From: Mesorhizobium sp. 131-2-1
Lineage (GTDB): Bacteria > Pseudomonadota > Alphaproteobacteria > Rhizobiales > Rhizobiaceae
Length of the DNA: 64,000 nt
Assembly (NCBI RefSeq): GCF_016756535.1
Contig: NZ_AP023247.1
Coordinates: 1,922,501-1,986,500 of the forward strand
Reading direction: 5' to 3'
Part shown: in pieces, positions 49,996 to 58,336 of the stretch
How the letters are laid out: every line of letters starts with the position of its first letter
Numbering within the stretch: the stretch's first letter is position 1
Made by a program: the position numbers and the translations under genes
Notes under the pieces: model-generated
What the model saw: the letters and a program-made list of their open reading frames with translations, nothing else
What the model was told of the DNA's origin: nothing
Database searches by the model: none

Positions 49996-51657
49996 CTATC
50001 CGGCGACTTCCTGGGCGGCCCATTTGCGCAGGATCTGCGCGGTGCGCTCCTCGTTGAGGTCGACCATGCGGGCGAGCCGCTCCTGCGGGGCCGGCCTGAT
50101 CTTCTGGCGAAGGTCGTCAAGCGGCGTGGCGCCCGGGCGGGCACCCGGCAGCGCGCCGGCCTGGGCGGCGGTAGCGTCGGAACCAATCGCTGCCACGGCG
50201 GGCTCGGGCGTCGGCAGCGAGCGCTGGACATCGTCGAAGCTCGGGCCGGCGATGGCCGGCTTGGCGGACGCCGTCAGGGCCGCGGCCATCGGCCTCAGGC
50301 CGAAGAAGGCGACCAGGAACACGACGACGATGAAGGCCCCGGCATTGATCATGGTGCCGGTATATGTCCCGATCGAGGCCATGATGCCCGGCTGCTCGAT
50401 CGGCTCGCCGTCCAGCCCGTCGATGAATTCGACCGCGGAGACGTCGATGACGTCGCCGCGCTTGTCGTCGAAGCCGGTGGCCGAGGCCACCATCTTCTGG
50501 ATGTCGGCGACGCGCTTGGCGATCTGCTCGGGCGTGGCGTCCTTGCCGAGAATGGTCGCCAGGCGCTGCTGGTTGACGACGACGGCGATCGACATCTTGG
50601 TGACCGAATAGCCGTTGGAGACGGTGGCGATCTTCTTGGAGTTGATCTCGTAATTGGTGATCTCCTCCTTGCGGTCGTTCTGCGAGGTGGATTGCGGTCC
50701 CTCGGTGCTGGCCGCCTGGGTCTCGGGCAGGTTCTGTTCGACGCTAGTCGGGGTCGAGGCCTGCTTCTGGTTGCTGTTCTCGTTGGTGCGCACCGACTGC
50801 ACCGAGCGCTCGACGCGCGATTCCGGATCGAAGATCGTCTCTTCGGTCTGGCGGGTGTCGGTGTTGACGTCGGCCTTGACGCTGGCGCGGAAATTGTCGG
50901 GGCCGAGATAGGGGGTCAGCGCCCGGCGGATGTTGTCGCCGATCTGCGCCTCGACCGTCTGCTCGACGCCCAGCGTGCGGGCCGCGCTCGTGTTGGAGGG
51001 GTCATCGCCGGCGGCCAAAAGGTTGCCGTTGGAATCGAGCACCGTCACCTTGTCGACGGAGAGGCCGGGAACGGCGGCGGCGACGAGGTGGCGGATCGAC
51101 ATGGCGCTCTTTTCGGCGTCGATGCCGGCATAGCGGATGACCACCGATGCCGAGGGCTGCTGCTCGTCGCGGCGGAAATTGGCGCGCTCGGACATGACGA
51201 TGTGGACGCGCGCCGCCTTGATGCCGGCGATCGACTGGATGGTGCGGGCGATCTCGCCCTCCAGCGCGCGCACGCGGGTGATCTGCTGCATGAAGGATGT
51301 CAGGCCGAGCGAGCCGACATTGTCGAACAGCTCGTAGCCGGCATTGGCGCTGGTCGGCAGGCCCTTTTCGGCGAGCATCATGCGGGCCCGCGCGGTGGTG
51401 CCCGCCGGCACCAGCACCGAGGTGCCGTCGGCCCCGACATCGAAGCCGATGCCGGCCTCGCCCAGCACCAGGCCGATCTGGTTCACGTCGGAGCGCTCTA
51501 GCCCGACATAGAGCGTCTCGTAGGCGGGACGGTTGAGGTAGATCGAGGCGACGCCGATGACGGTCATGACGAGGGCGGCGATGCCGCCCAGCATGGCGAG
51601 GCGCTTGACGCCAAATCCCCTGAGATTCGAGATGATGCTCTGGATCTGTTCCGGCAC
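49996..51657 (-). CDS. fliF: Flagellar MS-ring protein FliF
   Basis: A 553-residue MS-ring protein with an N-terminal membrane helix (about 19-43), the periplasmic YscJ/FliF fold (YETLYVGLERSDVNQIGLVLGEAGIGF, ALEGEIARTIQSIAGIKAARVHIVMSE), a second helix (about 430-455), and a C-terminal tail (DLNEERTAQILRKWAAQEVAG) that binds FliG. Unlike Sinorhizobium, the gene lies between the flagellins and fliH/motB. Confidence 0.95.
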   Translation of the reverse strand: MPEQIQSIISNLRGFGVKRLAMLGGIAALVMTVIGVASIYLNRPAYETLYVGLERSDVNQIGLVLGEAGIGFDVGADGTSVLVPAGTTARARMMLAEKGLPTSANAGYELFDNVGSLGLTSFMQQITRVRALEGEIARTIQSIAGIKAARVHIVMSERANFRRDEQQPSASVVIRYAGIDAEKSAMSIRHLVAAAVPGLSVDKVTVLDSNGNLLAAGDDPSNTSAARTLGVEQTVEAQIGDNIRRALTPYLGPDNFRASVKADVNTDTRQTEETIFDPESRVERSVQSVRTNENSNQKQASTPTSVEQNLPETQAASTEGPQSTSQNDRKEEITNYEINSKKIATVSNGYSVTKMSIAVVVNQQRLATILGKDATPEQIAKRVADIQKMVASATGFDDKRGDVIDVSAVEFIDGLDGEPIEQPGIMASIGTYTGTMINAGAFIVVVFLVAFFGLRPMAAALTASAKPAIAGPSFDDVQRSLPTPEPAVAAIGSDATAAQAGALPGARPGATPLDDLRQKIRPAPQERLARMVDLNEERTAQILRKWAAQEVAG

Positions 51658-51730
51658 GTTCCAACGGCTCCCAGCATGACTGTCCGTGGGAACACTAGAC
51701 CGCGAAGCTTGTGCGAAGATGATAGGCGGA

Positions 51731-51760
51731 AAGCAAAAGGCCGCGCGGTTGGCGCGGCCT
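51731..51760 (-). terminator. Terminator of the promoter-distal flagellin gene
   Basis: A perfect 9-bp stem (51738-51746 with 51752-51760) followed on the minus strand by a T-rich run, 28 nt after the flagellin stop. It separates the flagellin from fliF. Confidence 0.85.
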
Positions 51761-51788
51761 GTCAGTCAGCGAGAAGGGTTGACCTCGA

Positions 51789-52673
51789 CTAGTTCTTGAA
51801 CAGGGCCAGGATCGACTGCGAATTGCCGTTGGCGATCGACAGCGCCTGGATGCCGAGTTGCTGCTGCACCTGCAGCGCCTGCAGGCGGGTCGATTCCTTG
51901 TTCATGTCGGCGTCGACGAGCGCGCCAACGCCCTTGTCGATCGAGTCGGAAAGGTTCGACAGGAAGCTCTTCTGGGTGTCGACGCGCGACTTGGCGGCGC
52001 CGAGATAGGCCGCACCGGTGGAGAGTTTGGCGAGCGCGGTTTCGACGCTGCCGAGCGCGGTGTCGATGGCGGTGTCGGTGACTGCCGCGGCGCTCGGGTC
52101 GAAGAAGGTCGTGGCGAGCAGACCGCCGACGATGCCACCCGTGCCGGCAATATCGAGAACCTGCGTGTCGGCGGCCGCGACATTGATGGTGTCGATGGCG
52201 ACGGTCGTGCCGGTGCGGTTGTAGGAAGCAACGATCTGCAGATCGGAGGCGGCGAGGCCGTCGTTCTGCAGCAGGTTCGAACCGGCGTAGCTGGCATTGG
52301 TGACCGAGGACTTGATCTGTTCCTGGATGGCCTTGATTTCCGTCGCGATCTTCTGCTGGTTGTCCTGGCTGGCGCCGCGGGCGGTGACCAGCTTGGCCTT
52401 GATCGCGTCGACCTGGTCCTTGATGTCGGTGATGGCGGTGTAGGCGGTGTCGACCTTGCCGGCGCCGAGGCCGAGCGCGTCCTGCACCGCCGAGAGCGCC
52501 TGGTTGTCGGAGCGCATGCTGGTCGCGATCGACCAATAGGCGGCATTGTCGGAAGCGGTGGCGACGCGGTAACCGGTCGAGATACGGGCCTGCGTCGTTT
52601 CAAGCGCCTTGTTGGTGGCGTTGAGGCTCTGGAGCGCGGTCAGCGCCGCGGCGTTCGTCATGATACTTGCCAA
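51789..52673 (-). CDS. Flagellin (promoter-distal copy)
   Basis: A 294-residue short flagellin with conserved D0/D1 ends (NAAALTALQSLNATNKALETTQARISTGYRVATASDNAAYWSI and LQVQQQLGIQALSIANGNSQSILALFKN) and only a small central region. It is nearly identical to the other copy. The start is a TTG at 52673, since AAGGGG lies 6-7 nt before it; an ATG at 52661 would leave out MASI. Its own promoter region holds a CtrA box and a leader hairpin. Confidence 0.95.
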   Translation of the reverse strand: MASIMTNAAALTALQSLNATNKALETTQARISTGYRVATASDNAAYWSIATSMRSDNQALSAVQDALGLGAGKVDTAYTAITDIKDQVDAIKAKLVTARGASQDNQQKIATEIKAIQEQIKSSVTNASYAGSNLLQNDGLAASDLQIVASYNRTGTTVAIDTINVAAADTQVLDIAGTGGIVGGLLATTFFDPSAAAVTDTAIDTALGSVETALAKLSTGAAYLGAAKSRVDTQKSFLSNLSDSIDKGVGALVDADMNKESTRLQALQVQQQLGIQALSIANGNSQSILALFKN

Positions 52674-52694
52674 GATACACCCCTTCTCAAAGCA

Positions 52695-52713
52695 GGCATG
52701 CCTTGCGCATGCC
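52695..52713 (-). promoter_or_regulatory. Hairpin in the flagellin mRNA leader (distal copy)
   Basis: GGCATGC/GCATGCC, a 7-bp stem with a 5-nt loop, ends 21 nt before the TTG start. The other flagellin has a similar hairpin. FlbT binds flagellin leaders in Caulobacter, which makes this a candidate site. Confidence 0.55.
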
Positions 52714-52802
52714 GGTCAACCCGTTTGGCGGGGGCGTCATGCCTGTCGACCAACTGGTCTGCCCGTCATAAGTGAATGGTTAACCATAACTAGCGCGACA
52801 TC

Positions 52803-52818
52803 GTTAATGCCGCGTTAA
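52803..52818 (-). promoter_or_regulatory. Consensus CtrA box upstream of the distal flagellin
   Basis: On the minus strand TTAA-N7-TTAAC is a full match to the CtrA consensus, 130-145 nt before the flagellin start codon. A 12-bp palindrome ATGGTTAACCAT (52776-52787) lies just downstream. I infer CtrA or a related regulator acts here. Confidence 0.6.
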
Positions 52819-52859
52819 AAGCCATGTTTTGACAAGGGAGAATGGCAAGGTTTTCACAA

Positions 52860-52892
52860 ACGAAAATCGGGCCGCGCTGATGGCGCGGCCCG
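52860..52892 (-). terminator. Terminator of the promoter-proximal flagellin gene
   Basis: A perfect 10-bp stem CGGGCCGCGC/GCGCGGCCCG (52868-52877 with 52883-52892) with a T run on the minus strand, 28 nt after the stop codon. Each flagellin therefore has its own transcript end. Confidence 0.85.
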
Positions 52893-52920
52893 ACTTGAAA
52901 AGCTGGAATTTGCTAGGCGA

Positions 52921-53805
52921 TCAGCCGCGGAAGAGCGACAGGATCGACTGCGAATTGCCGTTGGCGATCGACAGCGCCTGGATGCCGAGCTGCTGCTGCA
53001 CCTGCAGGGCCTGCAGGCGGGTCGATTCCTTGTTCATGTCGGCGTCAACCAGCGAGCCGACGCCCTTGTCGATCGAGTCCGAGAGGTTCGACAGGAAGCT
53101 CTTCTGGGTGTCGATGCGCGACTTGGCGGCACCGAGCGAAGCAGCACCGGTGGACAGCTTGCCGAGCGCGGTTTCAACGCTGCCGAGCGCGGTGTCGATT
53201 GCGGTGTCGGCGACAGCGGCGGAGCTCGGATCGAAGAAGGTCGCTGCAAGCAGACCGCCGACGATGCCGCCCGTGCCGGCGACGTCGAGAACCTGCGTGT
53301 CGGCAGCCTTGACGTCGATGGTGTCGATGGTGACGGTCGCGCCGGTGCGGTTGTAGGAAGCGACGATCTTAAGGTCGGACGCGGCGAGGCCGTCGTTCTG
53401 CAGCAGGTTCGAGCCGGCGAAGTTGGCGTTGGTGACCGACGACTTGATCTGCGCCTGGATGGCGTTGATTTCGGTCGCGATCTTCTGCTGGTCTTCCTGG
53501 CTGGCGCCGCGGGCGGTGACCAGCTTGGACTTGATCAGGTCGACCTGGTCCTTGACGTCGTTGATGGCGGTGTAGGCGGTGTCGACCTTGCCGGCGCCGA
53601 GGCCGAGCGAGTCCTGGACGGCCGAGAGCGCCTTGTTGTCCGACTTCATCGAGGTGGCGATCGACCAGTAGGCGGCGTTGTCGGAAGCGGTGGCGACGCG
53701 GTAACCAGTCGAAATGCGGGACTGGGTGATCTCGAGCTGCTTGTTGGTGTTGTTCAGGCTCTGCAGCGCGGTCAGCGCCGAGGAATTGGTCATGATACTG
53801 GACAT
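52921..53805 (-). CDS. Flagellin (promoter-proximal copy)
   Basis: A 294-residue short flagellin, over 80% identical by eye to the copy at 51789, with the same D0/D1 ends (MTNSSALTALQSLNNTNKQLEITQ and SILSLFRG). ATG 53805 follows AAGG. The reduced central domain is typical of rhizobial complex flagella. It follows fliP by about 210 nt and has its own leader hairpin and terminator. Confidence 0.96.
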   Translation of the reverse strand: MSSIMTNSSALTALQSLNNTNKQLEITQSRISTGYRVATASDNAAYWSIATSMKSDNKALSAVQDSLGLGAGKVDTAYTAINDVKDQVDLIKSKLVTARGASQEDQQKIATEINAIQAQIKSSVTNANFAGSNLLQNDGLAASDLKIVASYNRTGATVTIDTIDVKAADTQVLDVAGTGGIVGGLLAATFFDPSSAAVADTAIDTALGSVETALGKLSTGAASLGAAKSRIDTQKSFLSNLSDSIDKGVGSLVDADMNKESTRLQALQVQQQLGIQALSIANGNSQSILSLFRG

Positions 53806-53842
53806 GGCTACTCGTACCTTGTTTTTACACGTGTTTTTTTGA

Positions 53843-53863
53843 CATACCGGCTCTTCCGGTATG
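53843..53863 (-). promoter_or_regulatory. Hairpin in the flagellin mRNA leader (proximal copy)
   Basis: CATACCGG/CCGGTATG, an 8-bp stem with a 5-nt loop, ends 37 nt before the ATG. The stem is followed on the minus strand by an A-rich stretch, so it is not a terminator. It may be a FlbT target. Confidence 0.55.
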
Positions 53864-53958
53864 ACGGTGCGGCATCATGCCAATGATCGCTGTTTGGGAT
53901 CACCCGCCATCTGGGGGGACTATGCTGGCAAGTCCCTACCAAAGCGCTAAATCGGACG

Positions 53959-53974
53959 GTTAACCGAAAATATA
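53959..53974 (-). promoter_or_regulatory. CtrA-like site upstream of the proximal flagellin
   Basis: Minus strand TATA-N7-TTAAC, one base from the TTAA-N7-TTAAC consensus, within a CGGTTAACCG palindrome (53957-53966). It lies about 155-170 nt before the flagellin ATG, near the end of fliP. Confidence 0.4.
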
Positions 53975-54014
53975 TTGCGCAAAATCCGGGCAGGCGCCGC
54001 CGTCGCTCGGACGG

Positions 54015-54746
54015 TCAGGTGAAGGATCGCACCAGGCTGCCGACAAGCAGGTTCCAGCCGTCGATCAGGACGAAGAACAGGATCTTGAACGGCAGCGACA
54101 CGACGGTCGGCGGCAGCATCATCATGCCCATGGCCATGGTGATGGTGGCGACGATCAGGTCGATGACCAGGAACGGCAGCACGATCAGGAAGCCGATCTC
54201 GAAACCGCGCCGGATCTCGGAGATCATGAAGGCGGGCACCAGGATGCGCAGGTCGACAGTGTCGCGCGAAACGGTCTGGCCGCGCTCGCGGGCGAGATCG
54301 GCGAAGAGATCGAAATCCTTGTCGCGCACATTGCGCAGCATGAAGGTGCGGAACGGGTCCGAGATCTTCTCGAACGCCTCGGTCTGGCTGATCTGGTTGT
54401 CCATCAGCGGCTTGACGCCGGTGTTCCAGGCCTGATCGAAAGTCGGCGCCATCACGTAGAAGGTCATGAACAGCGACAGCGAGATCAGGATCAGGTTGGC
54501 TGGCGTCGACTGCAGGCCGATGCCGGCGCGCAGGATCGAGAAGGCGATGACGAAGCGGGTGAAGCTTGTCACCATGATCAAAAGGCCCGGCGCCACCGAG
54601 AGCACGGTGAGCAGGCCGAACATCTGGATGATGTAGGCGACGGTCGTGCCATCGGCCTTACCGATGCCGCCGAGATCGAGCTGCTGAGCCCCGGCGACCG
54701 TCGTGGCGAGGATCACAAGCGTGGCGGCGAGAAGGAACTTTCTCAT
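54015..54746 (-). CDS. fliP: Flagellar export gate protein FliP
   Basis: A 243-residue FliP with an N-terminal cleavable signal (about 1-20) and about four membrane helices. The family pattern LLIMVTSFTRFVIAFSILRAGIG and LVIDLIVATITMAMGMMMLPP is clear. It overlaps fliL by 4 nt. FliP, FliQ and FliR form the gate, but fliP lies far from the other two here, as usual in rhizobia. Confidence 0.96.
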   Translation of the reverse strand: MRKFLLAATLVILATTVAGAQQLDLGGIGKADGTTVAYIIQMFGLLTVLSVAPGLLIMVTSFTRFVIAFSILRAGIGLQSTPANLILISLSLFMTFYVMAPTFDQAWNTGVKPLMDNQISQTEAFEKISDPFRTFMLRNVRDKDFDLFADLARERGQTVSRDTVDLRILVPAFMISEIRRGFEIGFLIVLPFLVIDLIVATITMAMGMMMLPPTVVSLPFKILFFVLIDGWNLLVGSLVRSFT

Positions 54747-55237
54747 TCGAGCAGCAATGTCCTGATCAAAACCTGTTTGGCATGGCCGCCGCTGCGGATG
54801 GCGGCGCGCTCCTCGAGATCGGCCTTCAGATGCTGGTAGCCGCTGGCGCCCTCGATCTGGTGCATCTTCAGCGTGCGCACGAGCGCCAGCAGATCCTGGT
54901 GGATCTGCTCGGTCATCTCCGGCGGCTGCGGCGCGTCATAGACCACCGACGCTTCCAGCCTTATCCAGACCTCAGCCGGCGACGCCAGATTGGTGGTGAT
55001 CGGCGCAAGCTGGACAAGCGTCGGTCCGGCAACCTGCTTGCCTGGCTCGGCCGGCTTCTCGGTGTTGCCTTCGTTTTCCGGCGCGACCGGCACCGACGCC
55101 GGGGCATCGGTCCCTTTCAGGTAGCCGCCGGACACCCAGCCCATGCCGATCGCGGCGGCCGTCACGACCCCGAGCATGGCCAACTGGATGACCAGGGACG
55201 GTCCCTTCTTCTGCGCGACTTGCTCTACATTGGCCAT
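54743..55237 (-). CDS. fliL: Flagellar basal body protein FliL
   Basis: A 164-residue FliL with one membrane helix (about 13-36) and a periplasmic domain (LVQLAPITTNLASPAEVWIRLEASVVY) ending KADLEERAAIRSGGHAKQVLIRTLLLE. FliL supports the stator and motor torque. It lies 26 nt after flgH. Confidence 0.93.
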   Translation of the reverse strand: MANVEQVAQKKGPSLVIQLAMLGVVTAAAIGMGWVSGGYLKGTDAPASVPVAPENEGNTEKPAEPGKQVAGPTLVQLAPITTNLASPAEVWIRLEASVVYDAPQPPEMTEQIHQDLLALVRTLKMHQIEGASGYQHLKADLEERAAIRSGGHAKQVLIRTLLLE

Positions 55238-55263
55238 GGCGTGATTTCCCGAGCCCGCCCGTC

Positions 55264-55968
55264 CTAGAAGGGAAGAACCTGATCGAGGACCTGCTGGCCA
55301 TAGGCCGGCTGCTGGACCTCGCTGACGCGGCCGCGGCCGCCATAGGAGATGCGCGCCTCGGCGATGCGCTCATAGGAGATGGTGTTCTCCGCGCCGATAT
55401 CGGACGGGCGCACCATGCCGGCGATGGTGAGCACCCTGAGCTCGTAGTTGACGCGCACCTCCTGCGAGCCCCTGATCATCAGATTGCCGTTGGGCAGGAC
55501 CTCGGTGACGACGGCGGCGACGTTGAGCTCGAGGTTTTCCGAGCGCTTGATTTCGCCGTCGGCGTTGGTTTCGGTGCTGGAGCTCAAGCCGGCGTCGCCC
55601 TTGCCGCTCGTGCTGTTGCCCTCCCATCCGAGAGTGACATCATAGCCGAGCTTGCGCGCGGCGGTGCGGCTCCTGTCGTTCTGGTTCTTGAAGTTGGCCT
55701 TGTCGTTGAGCTTGATGTTGACGGTCAGGATATCGCCTTCGCGCAGCGCCCTCGGATCGGTGAACAGCCGGCTCTGGCGGTCGTCCCAGAGCGAGAATTT
55801 CTTGACCGGCGCCGCCGGCGGCTCGGGATAGCTGTAGGGCGCGGCCGCGCCATTGCCGATGCCGGAGCCGACCGGCGACAGCGCCGGTTCCCTGCCGACC
55901 TCCTTCAGGTCGGTGCCGCAGCCGGACAGGGCGGCGACGCCGACGAGGATGAGCATTCTACGGATCAT
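55264..55968 (-). CDS. flgH: L-ring lipoprotein FlgH
   Basis: A 234-residue outer-membrane L-ring lipoprotein with a lipobox in VAALSGCGTDL (Cys18) and the conserved LWDDRQSRLFTDPRALREGDILTVNI and GNLMIRGSQEVRVNYEL. ATG 55968 overlaps the motE stop by 4 nt. Confidence 0.95.
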   Translation of the reverse strand: MIRRMLILVGVAALSGCGTDLKEVGREPALSPVGSGIGNGAAAPYSYPEPPAAPVKKFSLWDDRQSRLFTDPRALREGDILTVNIKLNDKANFKNQNDRSRTAARKLGYDVTLGWEGNSTSGKGDAGLSSSTETNADGEIKRSENLELNVAAVVTEVLPNGNLMIRGSQEVRVNYELRVLTIAGMVRPSDIGAENTISYERIAEARISYGGRGRVSEVQQPAYGQQVLDQVLPF

Positions 55969-56543
55969 GACGGATCTACCCTTCGCGCCGCGCTGGCCAT
56001 GATGCCGGTAAGCGCGGCCGCCGCCTTCTGGTCCATTTCGTTGAGGATGACGCCGGCCTTGCGCGAGTCGAGCTTCATAAGGATGGCGGCGGCGAGCTCG
56101 ACATTGACCATCGCCAGGCGTTCGGCCGCGGCGTCGGGCTTCATGCCGGCATAGATCTTGACGACGCTGTCCTCGGCGCGCGCCAGGAACACCTCGCGCC
56201 GCTTCAGCCATTGCTCGTATTCGGCCCGCTTGTCCTCCAGCGCCTTCATGCGCTGGTCGATGCCAGCCTGCAGTTCCGTCAGCTCCTGCGCCTGCAGCGC
56301 GTAGCGGCGATCGCGGGCGGCGTCGGCGATGTTGGAGCAGAAGCGCTGGATCTCGCTCTCGTCCGGCGCCTTCTCCCGCGCCATCTGCTGGGGTGCTGCC
56401 GGCGCCTGCCCGCTGGGCAGCACCTGGCGCACGGCCTCTTCGGTGCGGGCTTGGCCGGCGACAAGAAGCATGACGGCGAGGGCCGGGGCGATCAGCGCGG
56501 GCCTGGCACTGCGGTTCGTTTGGCGGGGAGCGATCATCGGCAT
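55965..56543 (-). CDS. motE: MotE, periplasmic chaperone for MotC
   Basis: A 192-residue exported protein with a signal helix (about 15-33), a coiled-coil segment (AGIDQRMKALEDKRAEYEQWLKRREVF) and a MgtE N-like domain (LEAAILMKLDSRKAGVILNEM-type). In Sinorhizobium, MotE is a specific chaperone of MotC. It lies between flgI (3 nt upstream) and flgH. Confidence 0.92.
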   Translation of the reverse strand: MPMIAPRQTNRSARPALIAPALAVMLLVAGQARTEEAVRQVLPSGQAPAAPQQMAREKAPDESEIQRFCSNIADAARDRRYALQAQELTELQAGIDQRMKALEDKRAEYEQWLKRREVFLARAEDSVVKIYAGMKPDAAAERLAMVNVELAAAILMKLDSRKAGVILNEMDQKAAAALTGIMASAARRVDPS

Positions 56544-56546
56544 GGC

Positions 56547-57788
56547 CTATTGGAGGACCAGATCGGCCTGCAGGGCGCCGGCCGACTTGATGCCTTGCAG
56601 GATGGCAATGATGCCGTCCGGCTTCACGCCAAGACGGTTGAGGCCGGAAACCAGCGTTTCGAGGTTCGGTCCGTCGAGCACGGCGACGCGCGCGTCGGGC
56701 CGGGTGGCCTCGATGGCGGTGAAAGGCTCGACGGCGGTGACACCCTTTGAGAAAGGCTCGGGCTGGACGACCTTCGGCGCCTCGGTGATGCGCACGGTGA
56801 GCGTGCCGTGGCTGATGGCGACCCTGGAGATCTTGACGTCGTTGCCGATGACGATGGTGCCGGTGCGCTCGTCGATGACGACGCGGGCCGGCGTATCCGA
56901 TTCCACGACCAGGTTCTCGACCTCGGCATAAAAGCGCGCCGCCGACACATTCTTCGGCCGCCTGATCTGGACGGTGCGGGCATCGCGCTCGGCCGCGACG
57001 CGCATGCCGAAACGCTGCGAGGTGTAATCGTTGATGGCGTCGGCGATGCGAATGGCGGTCGAGAAGTCGGGGTTGCGCAATTGCAGCGTCAGCACGCCCT
57101 GATCGTCAAATTCGGCAGGCACCGCGCGTTCGACGATGGCGCCGTTCGGGACGCGGCCCGCGGTCGGCACACCTTGTGTCAATTGCTCCGCCTGGCCCTG
57201 GGCGGTGAAACCGCCAACGATCACCGAGCCTTGGCCGACGGCATAGATTTCGCCATCGGCGGCCTTCAGGGGCGTCATCACCAGCGTGCCGCCGGCAAGC
57301 GAGGTGGCATCGCCCATCGAGGAGACGTCGATGTCGATGCGGGCTCCCGACTGCACGAAGGGCGGCATGTTGGCGGTGACGATGACGGCGGCGACGTTCT
57401 TGGCGCGCGCGCTGCCGCCTTCGGTGGCGATGCCGAGATTCTCCAGCATGGCGCGGATCGACTGTTCGGTGAAGGGCGAATTGCGCAGGCTGTCGCCGGT
57501 TCCCGCCAGGCCGATCACCAGGCCGTAGCCGACGAGCTGGTTGTCGCGCGCGCTCTGCAGCTGGGCGATGTCCTTGATGCGCGCCGCGACCTGGCCGGGC
57601 GGCAGCGTGCTTGGCCCGGTCGAAACGCGGAACATGCGCGTGGTGGTGGCGGGATCGTATTCCGGATCGTTGAAGGCGCCGCCATTCTTCAAGGCAAGCT
57701 CGCGCTTGGCCTTCGGTGTCAGCCCGTCGGCCAGCGCCGGCTGCAGGCCAAGGGCAGCCGCCAGAACAAAGGCAAGTCCGCGTATCAT
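56547..57788 (-). CDS. flgI: P-ring protein FlgI
   Basis: A 413-residue exported protein with a signal peptide (about 1-20) and the FlgI pattern RIKDIAQLQSARDNQLVGYGLVIGLAGTGDSL and NMPPFVQSGARIDIDVSSMGDATSLAGG. The C-terminus carries SGLNRLGVKPDGIIAILQGIKSAGALQADLVL. The start overlaps the flgA stop by 4 nt. Confidence 0.96.
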   Translation of the reverse strand: MIRGLAFVLAAALGLQPALADGLTPKAKRELALKNGGAFNDPEYDPATTTRMFRVSTGPSTLPPGQVAARIKDIAQLQSARDNQLVGYGLVIGLAGTGDSLRNSPFTEQSIRAMLENLGIATEGGSARAKNVAAVIVTANMPPFVQSGARIDIDVSSMGDATSLAGGTLVMTPLKAADGEIYAVGQGSVIVGGFTAQGQAEQLTQGVPTAGRVPNGAIVERAVPAEFDDQGVLTLQLRNPDFSTAIRIADAINDYTSQRFGMRVAAERDARTVQIRRPKNVSAARFYAEVENLVVESDTPARVVIDERTGTIVIGNDVKISRVAISHGTLTVRITEAPKVVQPEPFSKGVTAVEPFTAIEATRPDARVAVLDGPNLETLVSGLNRLGVKPDGIIAILQGIKSAGALQADLVLQ

Positions 57789-58330
57789 GAAGCGCTGACC
57801 ATGATGGTGCCGTCGCCCATCACCGTGCCGGAGATGATCTTGCCGCTGTCGACATTGCGGACCTTGACGAGGTCGCCGGCGGCGCCCGGCTGCAAGGTGA
57901 CGCCGGAGGCCGAGATGGTCAGGGCACCGACTGTGAAGTAGATCTGCACCGCCGCACCCTGATCGACCAGCCAGGCGTCGCGGATGGCGGCGGTGGGAAT
58001 GTAACGGCCCGGCAGCAGGGTGCGCTTGGCGACCTTGCCCTGGAGCTCCTGCTCGAGGGTGGCGACGGCGTCCGGCTTGTGCTTGCCGGGGATGAGCGTC
58101 ACCTGCTTCAGGGCGGCGAGCTCGATCGTCTCGCCAGGATAGATGACCCGGTTGGGGATCAGCACGACCTCACCGACGGCCTGGCCGGCATTGCGGGCGG
58201 CGAGCTGATTGGCGCTCTGGTTGCCGGCCTGATTGTCGCCGGCGTCCTGGGCAAAAGCCGGCACGCCGGCCACCAGCGCGAGGGCCAGCGCGGCACGGCG
58301 GAGCGGAGAGCGGAAGGCCGGCGAAACCAT
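57785..58330 (-). CDS. flgA: P-ring assembly chaperone FlgA
   Basis: A 181-residue periplasmic protein with a signal peptide (about 1-26) and a C-terminal SAF domain (VVLIPNRVIYPGETIELAALKQV, LPGRYIPTAAIRDAWLV). It is needed to assemble FlgI. flgG ends 7 nt upstream. Confidence 0.93.
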   Translation of the reverse strand: MVSPAFRSPLRRAALALALVAGVPAFAQDAGDNQAGNQSANQLAARNAGQAVGEVVLIPNRVIYPGETIELAALKQVTLIPGKHKPDAVATLEQELQGKVAKRTLLPGRYIPTAAIRDAWLVDQGAAVQIYFTVGALTISASGVTLQPGAAGDLVKVRNVDSGKIISGTVMGDGTIMVSAS

Positions 58331-58336
58331 GATCCG

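Noticed and set aside
53843..53863. Flagellin leader hairpin read as a terminator
   Set aside because: On the transcribed minus strand it is followed by A residues, not T; the T run lies on the other strand.
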